Shown in pieces: positions 1 through 10,869 of a stretch of 64,000 bases of DNA (position 1 is its first letter; each line of letters opens with the position of its first letter). This DNA is from Sepioteuthis lessoniana (taxonomy: Eukaryota > Mollusca > Cephalopoda > Myopsida > Loliginidae). Made by a program: the position numbers and the translations under genes. Location of the stretch: contig OY757934.1 in the NCBI GenBank assembly GCA_963585895.1, forward strand, positions 35,111,768 to 35,175,767, written 5' to 3'. The notes beneath the pieces were generated by a model that did not search any database, had not been told where the DNA came from, and saw only the letters and a list, made by a program, of their open reading frames with translations.

Positions 1-1
1 G

Positions 2-315
2 CGATAAATGAAGAAAAATGTGCTCTTTCACCAAGACAATGCACCATGTCACAAGTTGATCGCAAAGATGGAAAAAACTACATGAATAGCATTTCGAATT
101 GCTTTTGCACCCACCATATTCTCCAGATCTGGCTGTTTACAGACCTCAAAAGACTGCTCCAGGGAAAGAGATTTGGCTTCGATGAAGAAGTGATATCGGA
201 AACTGAGGCGTATTTTGAGGCCAAAGACAAATCGTTCTACAAAAAAGGCATCGAATTGTTGGAGATGCGTTATAATCAGTGTATCACCCTAGAAGGAGAC
301 TATGTTGATGAATAA
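2..315 (+). pseudogene. mariner-type transposase, 3' remnant with frameshifts
   Basis: C-terminal half of a Tc1/mariner (mariner/SETMAR-like) DDD transposase. One frame from about position 8 reads the conserved FHQDNAPCH block, which holds the second catalytic Asp. After a frameshift near 50-170, another frame reads GKRFGFDEEVISETEAYF and continues to the stop at 315, matching the usual mariner C-terminus in order and spacing. The segment with the third Asp (the SPDL region) is garbled by the frame changes. The 5' half lies outside the window. It is a dead copy of a cut-and-paste DNA transposon. The family call is firm from these motifs; the subfamily is not determined. Confidence 0.8.
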
Positions 316-717
316 AGTCGAATTTTGCCTAAAAGTAGTTTTATTAGTTAGGCCCGGGACTTAATGAGTGTTGTGTTATCTAATGCTTTTTCGTCTTTTC
401 AAAAAACACAGATAATACACCAGAGATTTTTCATTCTTCGTCTTTCGAGCTATTCTGTTCTGTGACTGCCTTCTGAAGTATGGAATTTCGATCTGGGCTT
501 GGACACTGTTGTGGGGAGGGGGTATAACGTAATAAATTTAGACACGTGACTTTTGAGACTCTTCCATTTGGGACACTCCTTATTCCCCCACTTAATTACA
601 GATTCAAACCATCTTGTAAATATATTAAAATTATATTATCTATCTTATGTATTCAGAGACAAACAATACAGAATTTTAAATAAAACCAAAAATAAAATCT
701 GAAACCATGCGATTCGA
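316..717. other. mariner 3' end then unique sequence
   Basis: Just after the transposase stop, 345-385 reads TTAGGCCCGGGACTTAATGA, which resembles a mariner 3' inverted terminal repeat, so the element probably ends near 385. The 5' partner is outside the window. The rest is AT-rich with no supported feature. Confidence 0.4.
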
Positions 718-1024
718 TATTATTATTTAACTCCTTTAGAGTTTTTCACATCAGTATAAGCTGATGGTTTTTCCCTGGAGTCTGAGTGACAGCAAGTCTC
801 CTCAAGTCTCCAGGACTCTTCTCAGTATTCTGGCAGTTCTCAGTAATGCTATCATTTGGATAGTCTCTGCCCGTCCGCCAATCCTCCAGGCCTTTTAATA
901 ATCCTTTAGTTATTGTTCCAAAAGCACCAATTACAATTGGTACAATCGTCACTTTCATGTTCCACAGCTTTTTCAATTCTCTAGCAAGGTCGAGATACTT
1001 ATCCTTCTTTTCACATTCTTTCAG

Positions 1025-1026
<2 letters not shown>
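718..1026 (-). mobile_element. REL-LINE 3' tail fragment
   Basis: 5'-truncated copy of a non-LTR retrotransposon with an R2-type restriction-like endonuclease. The minus strand (1060 down to 746) encodes the conserved C-terminal tail: KDKYLDLARELKKLWNMKV, then VPIVIGAFGTITKGLLKG, then a degenerate end. Below the stop lie the 3' stem-loop (CATCAG/CTGATG at 749-767), a second small hairpin and a short TTA tail at 719-730. Same 3' end as the copies at 27-33 kb and 62-63 kb. Confidence 0.75.
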
Positions 1027-1057
<31 letters not shown>

Positions 1058-2033
1058 CATCTTACTCCTTGCAAGTTTTCCCCACCAGTTAACGCTGGTG
1101 GTCTTTCACGGGAGTCTGAGTGACAGCAAGTCTTCTCAGAGTTCTAGAACTCATCTGAGTATTCTTGTCGAAGCTGATCTTATCAATGCTGTAGTCTGGA
1201 TGGTCTCCGTTCTTCTTCTGATTTCCGATTTTGCTAGTCTTTTTCCAAGGCTTTGGGAACCGTTCAAAGGAAACTAACGACGATTGGTATTACTGTCGCC
1301 CTCATATTCCGCACTTTTTTGTTTGCTGGCAGGGTTCAAGTTTTCGTTTATCTTTTCGATTTCTTTTGTTTTCCTTCGGCAATCCGCCAAAACGACAAAA
1401 TCCGCAAGATGACAAGTTCATTTTTTTCTTATTAATACTAGGTCTGATCTGCAGGCCAGAATTATCATTCCTTTGTATCTAAAAATTCTACAGAATTTCA
1501 TTCGTTTCATTCACAGGGACGGATTCTGGTTTGTGTATGTACCATTTGGTAGAATGGTCAAATTTCACTTACAAGCACAATTCGCTGTGGATCACTTTTC
1601 CCACCCAGTCAAACCAAGTCTTGTACTCTTTTTACGCTAGTTTGCTGCGTTCGCTTTTTATGTAATTAACCATTTCAGCTCATTCTCCCCGTGACCTACG
1701 CATTTTATTTTGTTGCATATTATAAATCTTTGCTTCAATGTAATTGGTCCTTATGGCATTGTTTTGTGCTGCTATTGAAAGATTCAGTTTCTCTCTTGAG
1801 GTTTCCTTTTCTCAGATATGCCCAGACCTTTTCGTGTGCAATCTCACTAGTTTATCACTTATCCATAGTTAATCCATACAGTTGTTTTCCTTCACATTGC
1901 TTTTTGTTCTTATGCTATTATTGCTGTTACTAGCTGCTACAATCTGTCTTTCTTTACCTTTTTGTACCCCTCGAGACTTATGCTGATGCCTCTACGTAAT
2001 CTTCAATGCTGGCGAGTCCACTTCCTTTTTATG

Positions 2034-2057
2034 TATATATATATATATATATATATA
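2034..2057. repeat. (TA)n microsatellite
   Basis: Dinucleotide run inside the decayed minus-strand LINE. Confidence 0.95.
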
Positions 2058-2573
2058 ATTTATGCCATCTCCCGGATGTAAAGCCGTGTACATAGTCATT
2101 AATTTCCTTTTCCTTTGGTCTATTTGTCTGAAGTTCCTCCCTCTTTTATTTTAAGAATGGTCCTGATTATCTTGAAATGAGACTGCCGAAACGTTTATTC
2201 TTTTGATGAGATTTCTGCTGCAAAACTTAGTTTCAAGAAGTTTTTTCTTCTTCAAAGCTACATTTTTCTTTCTTTCTTTTTCTTTCATCATTTCTGTTTG
2301 TTTGATGCCAACTGCTTCTAATATTTCCAATTACTTGTAGTTTTTTTCTTTTTTCCAAGCGTTCTGATGCTTTCCTGACATTGTAGTTCTATTCTTTCTG
2401 CTAATTCACTTTTTTCACTTTTCATCATGAGCATGGCACATTTTTCAATACCGAATTCTATTCCAATATCTAAGATTAATATTTTTGTCTTTTGTATGTA
2501 AGTATCCAGTTTTTATTCATTTTTTTGCAAATATCTTTATATCGTCTATGTACATAAGGCGATCAATCTTTGT

Positions 2574-2576
2574 GTA

Positions 2577-2614
<38 letters not shown>
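2574..2614. repeat. (TG)n(AG)n compound microsatellite
   Basis: TG run passing directly into an AG run, within the LINE just upstream (+ sense) of its RT catalytic motif. Confidence 0.95.
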
Positions 2615-2618
<4 letters not shown>

Positions 2619-4035
2619 TGTAAATTTGTAGCCTCCAGTGCATTTTCTAAGCATTTGATTGAGTGGCATCATTGCCATAATTAATAACAGTGGCGAAAGT
2701 GAATCCCCTGTGGAAGATACCTCTTTGGATTTTCACCTCTGATAGGGATTGTCCTGCCGTTAATTCCACTTACCATTTTGTCATGGCTTCCGTGATGAAG
2801 TTTATGATTTTGTCGGACATTCTATACATTTTCAGAAGTCTATCATCCAAGTTTGCAGGACAATATCATAAGCCTTTTTGTTGTCAGTCCATGCCATGAC
2901 TACATTTTCCGCCTTTTTTCACTTTCTTGAAAATGTTCTGATCTGTATATAGTAAGTTATGTGTTCTTCTTGTCCCCTTATGTCATCCTTTTTGTTCTTC
3001 AGGGGAAGTCCTCAGCATTCAAGCGAGCAATAAATTTCTTCTCTTATCCGTGCAGTTAGAATTTTCCACATCATAGTTAAACACGATATCTATCAATACT
3101 TCCTGGGGTTGGTTCCTTCTTTCTGGATCGGGGTAGTTTTTCCATTCGTCATCCATTCAAGTATGCTTGACTGTTCCAGGTATTTACTCAATTGTAGAGC
3201 CAGTCTGTCGTGGATGGACGTGAAATTTCCAAACCAGAATCCATGCATTCCATCATGGCCTGGTGTTTTCCAATTTGGTACTTTCTTGAGTGTTGCTCTT
3301 AATGAGTCCAAGTGTATATCCATCCCAAGGCCTTTTACAAGTCCTTGCACTTTATTTTTCATGTTATTTATTCATTCGGCCTTCATGCTATCTACTTTTT
3401 GCTCCGATATCTTACTCCAAAATTGTTTTGTTTCATTTGCATCTGGTTGTTCATTTGTCTTTGTACATTCTCTGCCAACTTGTTCACAGATTTTTCTTTC
3501 ATCTTGGAATATCCTATTTTGTTTGTATTGTTTGACTCTGTACAGGTATTTTTGGAGTGCCCTTCTTCTGAAAATATCTTGTAAAGTATTTCTTCGAGTT
3601 GTATTGTCGGACTTGTCAGCTATTGTATTTTTGGTCTTGTGTATTTTAGATTTCTTAGAGGAATACCATCTTATTACTGACTAGTTTTTCTCCTGCATAA
3701 ATTAGCTTGTTTAGTTCGGTGATTTAACCCATTGTCATATTTTTAAATAACGTTTTACATTTTAGATTTCTGCTTGAACTCTTTTCCAGTGTTGATTTCT
3801 GAGAGATGGTAATTTAGTCTTCTTTTCAGTCGTGAGGTTTTGAATTATCTGTACATTTTTTCTATTTTCTTGTGTTAACATTGATGTGCTGCTGGGGCTT
3901 GTGATGTTTTGGTTTTCGATATTTTTTGCTTCAGTTCGAGTAGGACGCACTTCTTATTAAAAGTTTTCTTCATAACTTACAGGTCCACATATTTCTAGTA
4001 ACTAAAGATCAACTGCCAGCCATTCTTTGAAATCA

Positions 4036-4480
4036 TTCTTGCTTGGTCTCTGGCTTACTCTCTTGGTTACCAAGTCTCTGGCTTGTTCGCTTGGTTACCA
4101 AGTCTTTGGGTTGTTCTCTTGGTCACCAAGTCTTTGGCTTGTTCTCTTGGTCACCAAGTCTTTGGCTTGTTCGTTAGGTTACCAAGTCTTTGGCTTGTTC
4201 TCTGGGTCACCAAGTCTTTGGCTTGTTCGCTTGGTCACTAAGTCTTTGGATTGTTCTCTTGATCCCCAAGTCTTTGGTTTGTTCACTGGGTCACCAAGTC
4301 TTTGGCTTGTTCGATTGGTCACTAAGTCTTTGGCTTGTTCGCTTGGTCACCAAGTCTTTGGTTTGTTCACTGGGTCACCAAGTCTTTGGCTCGTTCTCTT
4401 GGTCACCAAGTCTTTGTCTTGTTCTCTTGGTCACTAAGTCTTTGGCTTGTTCGCTTGGTCACCAAGTCTTTGGCTTTTTT
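4036..4480. repeat. 28-bp minisatellite, about 16 units
   Basis: Tandem units of about 28 bp carrying CTTGGTCACCAAGTCTTTGG and a GGCTTGTTCTC-like remainder. Each unit contains the near-palindrome CTTGGTcACCAAG (6-bp arms). Units differ by scattered substitutions. Because 28 is not a multiple of 3, all frames cycle through the same words; the 136-codon plus-strand frame across it is an effect of the repeat and not evidence for a protein. It lies just beyond the integrase end of the Gypsy element. Confidence 0.9.
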
Positions 4481-4529
4481 GCCTTCCCATTAAAACTGAT
4501 GGGCTTTCTAGTCTTCCGGTATGTGCAAT

Positions 4530-5165
4530 AGCTTAAAAGCAGCCTTTGTAGGAAAACTATTTTTTTTCTTTTTGCTGAGAACATGCTTTCGGTCCCATTT
4601 TTACGGTCTGCACCATTCTTTCTGCTAACCCATTCGATTGAGGGTGATATGGCGTTGTCTTGTACGGTTTACACTCTATTTTTTCCAACGATGAATTAAG
4701 ATCTTCATCTCAAAATTCTGGTGCATTGTCGGATACCAGGTTTTTTGGGATGCCGTTTCTGGAAATTATGACCCTTAGAATCTGTTTTATCGTAGAACTT
4801 TTCTTGACTGGCACACGGATTACTTCAGACCAGCCGGAAAAAGAGTCCACAAGTATTAATAAGAGCCCCACTCCAGTAATGTATGCATGATCCATATGCA
4901 CACGACTCCATGGCTCTATTTCTCGGGGCCATGAATGTAAAGTAATCTATATAAAGTTTCTTAATTCTTTTTTTTTTCATTTTTCTTATATATTCTTCGA
5001 CATCTCGTGAATATCTAATTTTATCCTTTTTTGTGTAGCTGCTACTCCACAGAGGATATCATGATGTACACTTTTTATCACCAATTTTCTTTGTGTTTCA
5101 GGGAGAATTATCAGATCCCCATTACAAATCACTCTATGTTCTATCGTTAACTTATGTCTGATTCC
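4530..5165 (-). pseudogene. Gypsy integrase remnant
   Basis: An integrase inserts retrotransposon cDNA into the genome. The zinc-binding region is at about 5100-5000 (HHDILCGVAATQKRIKLDIH). The catalytic core is open at 4901-4710 with the two acidic positions in LVDSFSGWSEV and LVSDNAPEF, and after a further break the glutamate block HPQSNGLAERMVQTV appears at about 4640-4600. The D, D and E positions are recognisable, but stops near 4970 and 4560 break the frame. Confidence 0.8.
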
Positions 5166-5182
5166 TTTTTAGGGTCTTTCCG

Positions 5183-5759
5183 CTATGGAACAATTTCTCC
5201 ATACGTCTTTTCTATTCTCGATGTTATCCTACTTAGTACTGGATCATGTCTAGTTTCTGTAGCCACTCTATCTAAAGACAAAACATCAGTCTCTACCCAA
5301 TGTAAAAATGTATCTTCAAATTCTTCTTCTGTTTTATCTTTTGACTCCTTGTAAAATCGCAATCTTGGTAGCGCATCTACGTATGGAATTGAATTTCCTT
5401 TGACATATTCTATATCAAAGTCAAATGCCATTAATCTTATTGCCCATCTTCGTATTCTCAATATCGTGACTTTGGATAATTCTTTTCTTGGATTGAATAT
5501 AAACTCTAATGGTCTATGAACACTTCTCAAAAGAATTTTTTTTAAACTGTCGAGCTCTAGTGGTTGACCACACAATGGCCAAAGGTTCTTTCTCTATATT
5601 TGAATAATTAAATTCAGTGTTCGTTAGTCTTCTAGATAAATACATTATCGGATGTCCTTCTTGTGATAATATTCCAGATATTGAATGTTCGCTTGCATCT
5701 GTGGTTAACATAATGTCCTTTTTCGGATAAAAAATTTTCATTACTAGTTTCTTTGCCAT
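5183..5759 (-). pseudogene. Gypsy RNase H and connector remnant
   Basis: Minus-strand 5759-5575 gives TTDASEHSISGILSQEG and HPIMYLSRRL, the hallmark start of Gypsy RNase H; its role is to degrade the RNA strand of the RNA:DNA hybrid. After a frameshift near 5545 the frame resumes at 5540-5183 with RRWAIRLMAFDFDIEYVKG, the end of RNase H, then a linker towards the integrase zinc finger. One frame break; catalytic D of TTDAS present. Confidence 0.8.
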
Positions 5760-6610
5760 GATTACTTTTAATCTATCAAAAGCTTTTTTTGTTTCTCTGA
5801 CAAGATAAATTTAACATTCTTTTTTCTTAAATTTGCAAATGGTTCAGTCAAGTCCGTATATTTTGGAATATATCGTTTGTAGAAATTCACCAATCCCAAA
5901 AAAACATTCAAGTTCTTTTTTATTTGTTGGTGTAGTTTTTATTAGTATTTTTTTATCAAGGCTTGGTCTGGTGGTATACCTTCTTTTGAAATGTTATAAT
6001 CTAAAAATGATATTTTACTACTATTATTTATGCATTTTTTCATTTATTGTCATTCCAACATTTTTTAATCTATTCAAGCCGATGTCTGTTTTTCTTTTTT
6101 AATTCATTTTCATTATTAGCTCCTATGCATATATCGTCTTGGTTACAAACCATGTTTTTTATATCTTCTCCTTGAACCCGTTCGATGGCTCTTTTAAAAT
6201 ATGGTGCTGGCTATTTTTATTTCATACAGCATCTTTCTCCATTTCAGTAAACCTATTGGTGAATTTATTGTTGTTACTTCTATGAAGTTACCATCTATTG
6301 GTATTTGGTGGTTTGCGGTTTTCACATCTATTTTTGTAAAAACGCTCATACCTACCAGTGCAAGAATTGCAACTTCAACATTAGGTATAGGATATGAATC
6401 CGAGCAAACTTTATAATTGACGCCTATTTTATAATCTCCACATATACGTATGTCTCCATCTGACTTTCTTAAATCTACGATGGGTGATGCCTACTTGCTA
6501 CCCCCAGAGGGAACGTGTTCCAGAAGGTCCTGTTCTATTAATTTTCGTAGTTTTGCTACTACTAATGGCAACAAATGTACTGGTAATTTTCGTGCCTAAT
6601 AATAAATGGG
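5760..6610 (-). pseudogene. Gypsy reverse transcriptase remnant
   Basis: Reading 6600 down to 5760: the N-terminal RT words (HLLPLVVAKLRKLIEQDLLE), SPIVDLRKSDGDIRICGDY, the first catalytic Asp in FTKIDVKTANHQIP, and the catalytic box as NQDDICIGA at about 6120-6140, where family members usually have Tyr before QDD. Several stops and frameshifts downstream. RT would copy the element RNA into cDNA. Family call firm; the copy is inactive. Confidence 0.75.
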
Positions 6611-6720
6611 GGTAACATTTTCTTCTAATTTTTAACTCTCTTTATAGTTTTTTAACTTACCATTTTTTTTCCCCCATTTTTATCTCATTGATTAATTTGG
6701 TAGAATATATGTTAAGCACA

Positions 6721-6960
6721 TCATTTCCAAGAAGTCCGTGGTTCTTTTTTTGTTGTGAAAATTATAGGTATTACTTCAAATTTATCTTCTAACTCCAAGA
6801 AACCTTCAAAGTACCCTAAAGTTTTTATGACCGACACATCAAATTGGTGGAGTAGTAAACTGCTTTTTCGTAAAGTTGGCTTTCCAATGCGTTCCCAGAA
6901 ATTTCTTGGTATAAGCGTTACCTCACTGCCGGTAGCAATTTGCATGTCGAAATCGAATTT
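6721..6960 (-). pseudogene. Gypsy aspartic protease remnant, catalytic Asp replaced
   Basis: A retropepsin-like protease processes Gag-Pol. Minus-strand 6957-6721 encodes the active-site strand, but the usual D-T/S-G is read as A-T-G within MQIATGSEVTLIP, so the catalytic aspartate codon is Ala. Downstream words (SLLLHQFDVSVIKTLGYFEG) agree with the rest of the domain. The Ala would abolish catalysis; this fits general decay of the element. Confidence 0.75.
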
Positions 6961-7079
6961 TTTTTATTTTAATCTTTAGTATAATGTCTTTTTTCTTCTG
7001 TTCAATTTTTTCTATGTTTTTGTTTTTGTTTTTATTTTTAACTGAAAAGACATCCATATTGGTTTCCTTTTCTTCAACT

Positions 7080-7260
7080 CTTTCAACTTTTTTCTTTTTG
7101 AATTTTCACACTGCTTGAAAATGATTTTTTAAAGCAATTTGTACAAGTCATCCCAGATGCTGAGCATTTTTCCTTTTTTATTTCATGTTCACGTCCACAA
7201 TACGAACATTTTTTAAATCTTTTTTAACAAGTAAATATCGGCGAATATTTGTTCGCTGGG
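7080..7260 (-). pseudogene. Gypsy gag/nucleocapsid zinc-knuckle remnant
   Basis: Minus-strand about 7215-7120 reads CSYCGREHEIKKEKCSA followed by MTCTNCFKK: the two-knuckle cysteine/histidine cluster found between capsid and protease in this Gypsy group; it binds the element RNA. Spacing of the first knuckle departs from the standard CX2CX4HX4C. Flanking frames are broken. Confidence 0.65.
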
Positions 7261-7403
7261 TTGACTTTTATCATAGTTGTATTTCTGTATTAATTCTTAT
7301 TGCTGTATAAAGTCAATGCAGGTATTTAAAGACATATTTCCTATTTGTAGTTGTTCCATTATTTTATATCGGTGTGATACATTATACATACCTTCAATTA
7401 ACC

Positions 7404-7841
7404 TTAATTGAAATAAGTCCTCTTATAAAAATAAGTCTGTTCTTCTTGTCCAAGTTTTTCAAACTCACAATATCTACTCGCATTTCGTTGACAGTGAAGA
7501 TTTTTTATGATTGGTTCGTCAATTTCTAGTTTCATCGACATGATCTTTATTCTCTCTGCCACAACCAACCTCTTCTTGGGCCTCATATTTCTTCTTATGA
7601 TCTGACTTATTTTTTCAATGGTCAGCACTTCCTGGTTTGTGGGATACGCCATGGTAGAGACTTTAATTATCGCTTCGCATCCAGCTGTAGCCAAAAAGAG
7701 ATCCGTATTCTCATTTTCTCCTCCCTTTTCCTGGTCGTCTTTCAGCTTTTTAGTTCTTGCGCTCACATCAAAACTTCGTAGCCACGTATCAACAAAATCG
7801 GGATCCTCGAGAGACAATTAGTATCCTATCGGTGACGCCAT
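7404..7841 (-). pseudogene. Gypsy gag (capsid part), nonsense near the start
   Basis: The likely original start is the ATG at 7841-7839 (reads MASPIGY), followed by an in-frame TAA at 7820-7818; the frame then stays open to 7404 (DPDFVDTWLRSFDVSA, then KKRLVVAERIKIMSMK). This resembles gag N-termini next to K02A2.6/mag-type Gypsy pol genes. Gag would form the particle. The early stop and the loss of frame before the zinc knuckle make it non-functional. Confidence 0.6.
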
Positions 7842-7884
7842 TATTGTAATGTGCATGGTTAACACTTGTCAGTTGCTAATCAAA

Positions 7885-8722
7885 CGATATTTGACGAAAA
7901 TCCCACCAGATGAACGAGTGTAGTACAAGTCCGTTTTTAGGTGGTTCCGGGTGAAGGACTGTGGCCCATACGCGTCCGGCTGCTCCAAAAGCACCTCGGG
8001 GTTGTCGGCTCTCCCCTAAAAATTGGGCACCTCAAGCGCCAGGCAATAAACCTAACCCCTCCAAGGAGGGTTAAAACCTACACAATTGCCAGACAATCTT
8101 CTGAAAAACCTCTGCATGAAGCAGGGATTGATCAAGCAGGTATTTGTCATACGCCCCACCAAGCGTACAAGTGTGGCACAAGGCCGTTTTTATGTGGGTC
8201 CGGGCGCAGGACCGAAGCCCACACGCGTCCAGCAGTCCTAAAAATGCCTCGGACTCCGTCGGCATTCTCCAAAAAAAGGCGCCTCAGGCGCCAGGCAATA
8301 AACCTAACCCCTCCAAGGAGGGTTAAAACCTAGTGGGAATGCCTCCTGAAGCTCGAGGAAATTAACCATCCAACACGATTGCCAGGCAGTCTGCTGAAAA
8401 ACCTCTGCATGAAGCAGGGATTGATCAAGCAGGTATTTGACATACGCCCCACCAAGCGTACAAGTGTGGCACAAGGCCGTTTTTATGTGGGTCCGGGCGC
8501 AGGACCGAAGCCCACACGCGTCCAGCAGTCCCAAAAATGCCTCGGACTCCGTCGGCATTCCCCAAAAATGGCGCCTCAGGCGCCAGGCAATAAACCTAAC
8601 CCCTCCAAGGAGGGTTACAACCTAGGGGAAATGCTCCCTGAGGCTCGAGGAAATTAACCATCCAACACGAATGCCAGACAGTCAGCAGAAAAAGCCTCCG
8701 CATGAAGCAAGAATAGGCCAAG
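7885..8722. repeat. Repeat-5: GC-rich unit in three tandem copies
   Basis: Units begin at about 7885, 8139 and 8432 (spacing 254 and 293 bp). Shared words include CCCCACCAAGCGTACAAGTG, GGTCCGGGCGCAGGACCGAA, the palindromic GGCGCCTCAGGCGCC and CCTAACCCCTCCAAGGAGGG. The first copy is more diverged and ends about 44 bp from the Gypsy gag ATG. Much richer in GC than its surroundings. The plus frame repeatedly reads RRQAINLTPPRRV; a related copy lies at 58.4-58.7 kb. Class unknown. Confidence 0.85.
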
Positions 8723-8819
8723 TTTTTTCAATTATTTTCAGTGAGAGACTTATATAAGTTCTCTCTTACACTCATGCAAATTCTGATGATTAATTTGCCA
8801 GTATCACTACAATTTTAAA

Positions 8820-9530
8820 ATGCTTAATTCTGCTGCTTATAATCGATTTTCGCTTCAATATACTAAATCCTTGTGGCGTTGTTTTGTGCTGCTAATTGAA
8901 GAGATTCAGTTTATTTCTTGAGGTTCTCATTTCGTAGCTATGTCCAGGTCTTGCTGTGTGAGATTTTACCCGAGTATCGCTCGAAATATTCTTCTGTTTG
9001 TCCTTATATTATCAGTGCTATTACTAAATGTTGTAATTGCTCTTTCTTTGTTCTTTTTAATGTTGTCTTCCTCCTTCTTTTATTGTCACATATAGACTGT
9101 CTAAATCATCACTCAGGTGTAAGTCCTCGTGCATTGTCATCAATTTTCTTGTCCTCGGGTCCATTTGTCTGAGTTCCTCCCTTGTCCATTTTAAGAATAG
9201 TCTCAAGTATCTTACAAGAGGGACAGCCCAGTTGTTTATTCCTTTGGAGAGATTACTGTTGCAGAGCTTAATTTCGAGAATTTTTCTCGTTTGTACTCTA
9301 ATTTTTCTTTCATCTCCGCTTGTTTAATGGTATCCACTTCTACTATTCCCAATAACTCATGGTTTTCCATTTTCCAAGCGTTCGGATTCCTTCTTGTTGT
9401 AGAAGTTCTATTCCTTCCGCTAATTCGTCTGTATCCACGTTTCATGATGAACATGACCCATTTTTCTATGCCAAATTCCATTCCAATTTCCTGGTTGTAT
9501 ATTCTTATCATTTGTATCATAATCTCTAAT
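8820..9530 (-). mobile_element. REL-LINE fragment (RT end and linker)
   Basis: Minus-strand 9520-9236 reads IRIYNQEIGMEFGIEKWVMF and EVDTIKQAEMKEKLEYKREK, the segment after the RT catalytic box; it continues degenerately to about 8820 through the linker. No 3' tail, so it is truncated on both sides or internally deleted. Confidence 0.7.
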
Positions 9531-9533
9531 TCT

Positions 9534-9875
9534 ATTATTATTATTATTATTACAACACCTTACGAGTTTTTCACACTAGCGTTGGCTGATGGTCTTTCAC
9601 TGAAGTCTGAATGACAGCAAGTGTCCTTAGGTCCAAAGAACTCTTCTCAATATTCTAGCCAACCTCAATAATGCTGTTGTTTAGATGGTCTCCACGCGTC
9701 CTCCGATTTCCAACTCATCTAGTCCTTTTACTTAGCCTTTGGGGTTCGTCCCAAGTACACCAATTACAACTGGTATCATTGTCATCTTCATGTTCTATAG
9801 CTTTCACAGAGTTCTGGCAAGATCTAAATATTTGTCTCTTTTTCGTTTTTCTTCTTATTATTATTATTATTATTA
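9534..9875 (-). mobile_element. REL-LINE 3' tail with (TTA)n tails
   Basis: Degenerate C-terminal tail and 3' UTR, read from about 9845 to 9553, ending in the stem-loop region (CATCAG loop CTAGTG, imperfect) and a (TTA)n tail at 9534-9552. A second TTA run at 9855-9875 is likely the tail of another, lost copy. Confidence 0.65.
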
Positions 9876-10439
9876 ATGGAACATTAAACAATCACAACGA
9901 GTATCATTCATTTCTAAACTTAACGGCAGTGAAACCCATTAGTCAAAATTAAAATTGCATTTCATTATTTCCTATTATCTAAACTAATTCCTGATATTAG
10001 CAATTTTTTGTTATTTTCAAGCAATAAGGAAATCAATGCAACAAACTAATAAAATGTAAATATATGCTTTGGACGTGTGTGTGGCCGTTCATTCATTCCT
10101 TTTTTAATCCTGATAATTAAGAAAAGTATATTATTGCTTTGAATATTAATTGTTATTTGGAGCTGTCACATAACCCCTCCCCATCAATACCACCAACACA
10201 TGTTATCTGCCCCTGGCAACTGCAAGAAAGACAACTAACATATACTTGTGAGTTGGTGCCAATGACAGGTCTTCTTTCTGTTATTTTTAATGTTTCTCAG
10301 TTTCATTGTTCAAGCCATGTCGTTTTGAAGTCGTTTCAGTTTAGTACGCAATTTGAAGTACGATCAGTCTAGACAATTTCACCAGAGAACCGGTTGTGAT
10401 CATCTATGTTGTTGTTTTCGCATGTTTGTAAAATTAGCA
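9876..10439. other. No supported feature
   Basis: AT-rich sequence; short frames only, none with recognisable content. Confidence 0.5.
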
Positions 10440-10750
10440 TAAAGTCAGAAACATGGAGCACTCAGTGAGAATCGAACTCACAAACAATAGTCTGCTATCC
10501 ATAACACCTTGCGAGATGACTAAAATTTTACCTGACTGAGTATATTTACCCAATCTCTCTGCCATAAACAGGATATGACACAAGGTCAATTTTAAGCAGA
10601 GTTTAACAGGCCTAAATTCACAGTTTACCTTTTAATAACAGTTACTGTACCAAGCCTAAAGAGTCACGTCTGCCCACTTTTAACCGTCAGCTTGGGGAGA
10701 AAGAAAAGACGAATTCATGCCTTTCCCAAGGTCATCAGCAATTATTAAAA
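10440..10750 (-). mobile_element. Diverged tRNA-derived SINE (SINE-2 body, SINE-3-like head)
   Basis: 10558-10620 matches the SINE-2 3' region (GGATATGACACAAGGTCAAT, then GCAGAGTTTAACAGG). 10453-10475 has a reversed B-box-like element (GAGAATCGAACTCAC). Strongly diverged; boundaries approximate. Confidence 0.55.
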
Positions 10751-10799
10751 ATGTAATCATCAGTCAAACCGCATATCTAATCATCATTCCTTATCATTA

Positions 10800-10829
10800 T
10801 TAATTTGATTCTGTTATTATTATTATTAT

Positions 10830-10869
<40 letters not shown>

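Larger units (their letters stand above)
1058..3960 (-). mobile_element. Nearly full-length decayed REL-LINE
   Basis: A long, heavily decayed non-LTR retrotransposon read right to left, with its (TTA)n tail at 1027-1057. N-terminal segment 3950-3762 (PSLRNQHWKRVQ). RT start at 3362-3093 (KTPGHDGMHGFWF, then LEWMTNGKTTPIQKEG). RT mid-region (QRGIF at about 2720-2740, followed by a frameshift). Catalytic YIDD motif at 2541-2552. Linker region about 2450-1700. CCHC/endonuclease region about 1640-1500 (DWVGKVIH, FDHSTKWYIHKPESV). C-terminal tail to 1064. Many stops and frameshifts; a (TA)n and a (TG)n(AG)n tract have expanded inside. RT copies RNA at the target, the endonuclease nicks DNA; neither can be functional here. 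The 5' boundary near 3960 is approximate. Confidence 0.75.
4497..7841 (-). mobile_element. Decayed Ty3/Gypsy retrotransposon (internal region)
   Basis: Minus-strand order gag, zinc knuckle, protease, RT, RNase H, integrase is the Ty3/Gypsy (Metaviridae) arrangement; integrase after RNase H excludes Copia. Every domain is interrupted by stops or frameshifts. No convincing pair of LTRs flanks it: the gag side abuts the GC-rich repeat-5 array and the integrase side abuts the 28-bp minisatellite. An old, immobile copy. Confidence 0.85.

Noticed and set aside
3109-3684. 191-codon plus-strand frame
   Set aside because: Antisense shadow of the minus-strand LINE RT region.
4027-4437. 136-codon plus-strand frame
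   Set aside because: It is the 28-bp minisatellite read through; three frames give the same cyclic words.
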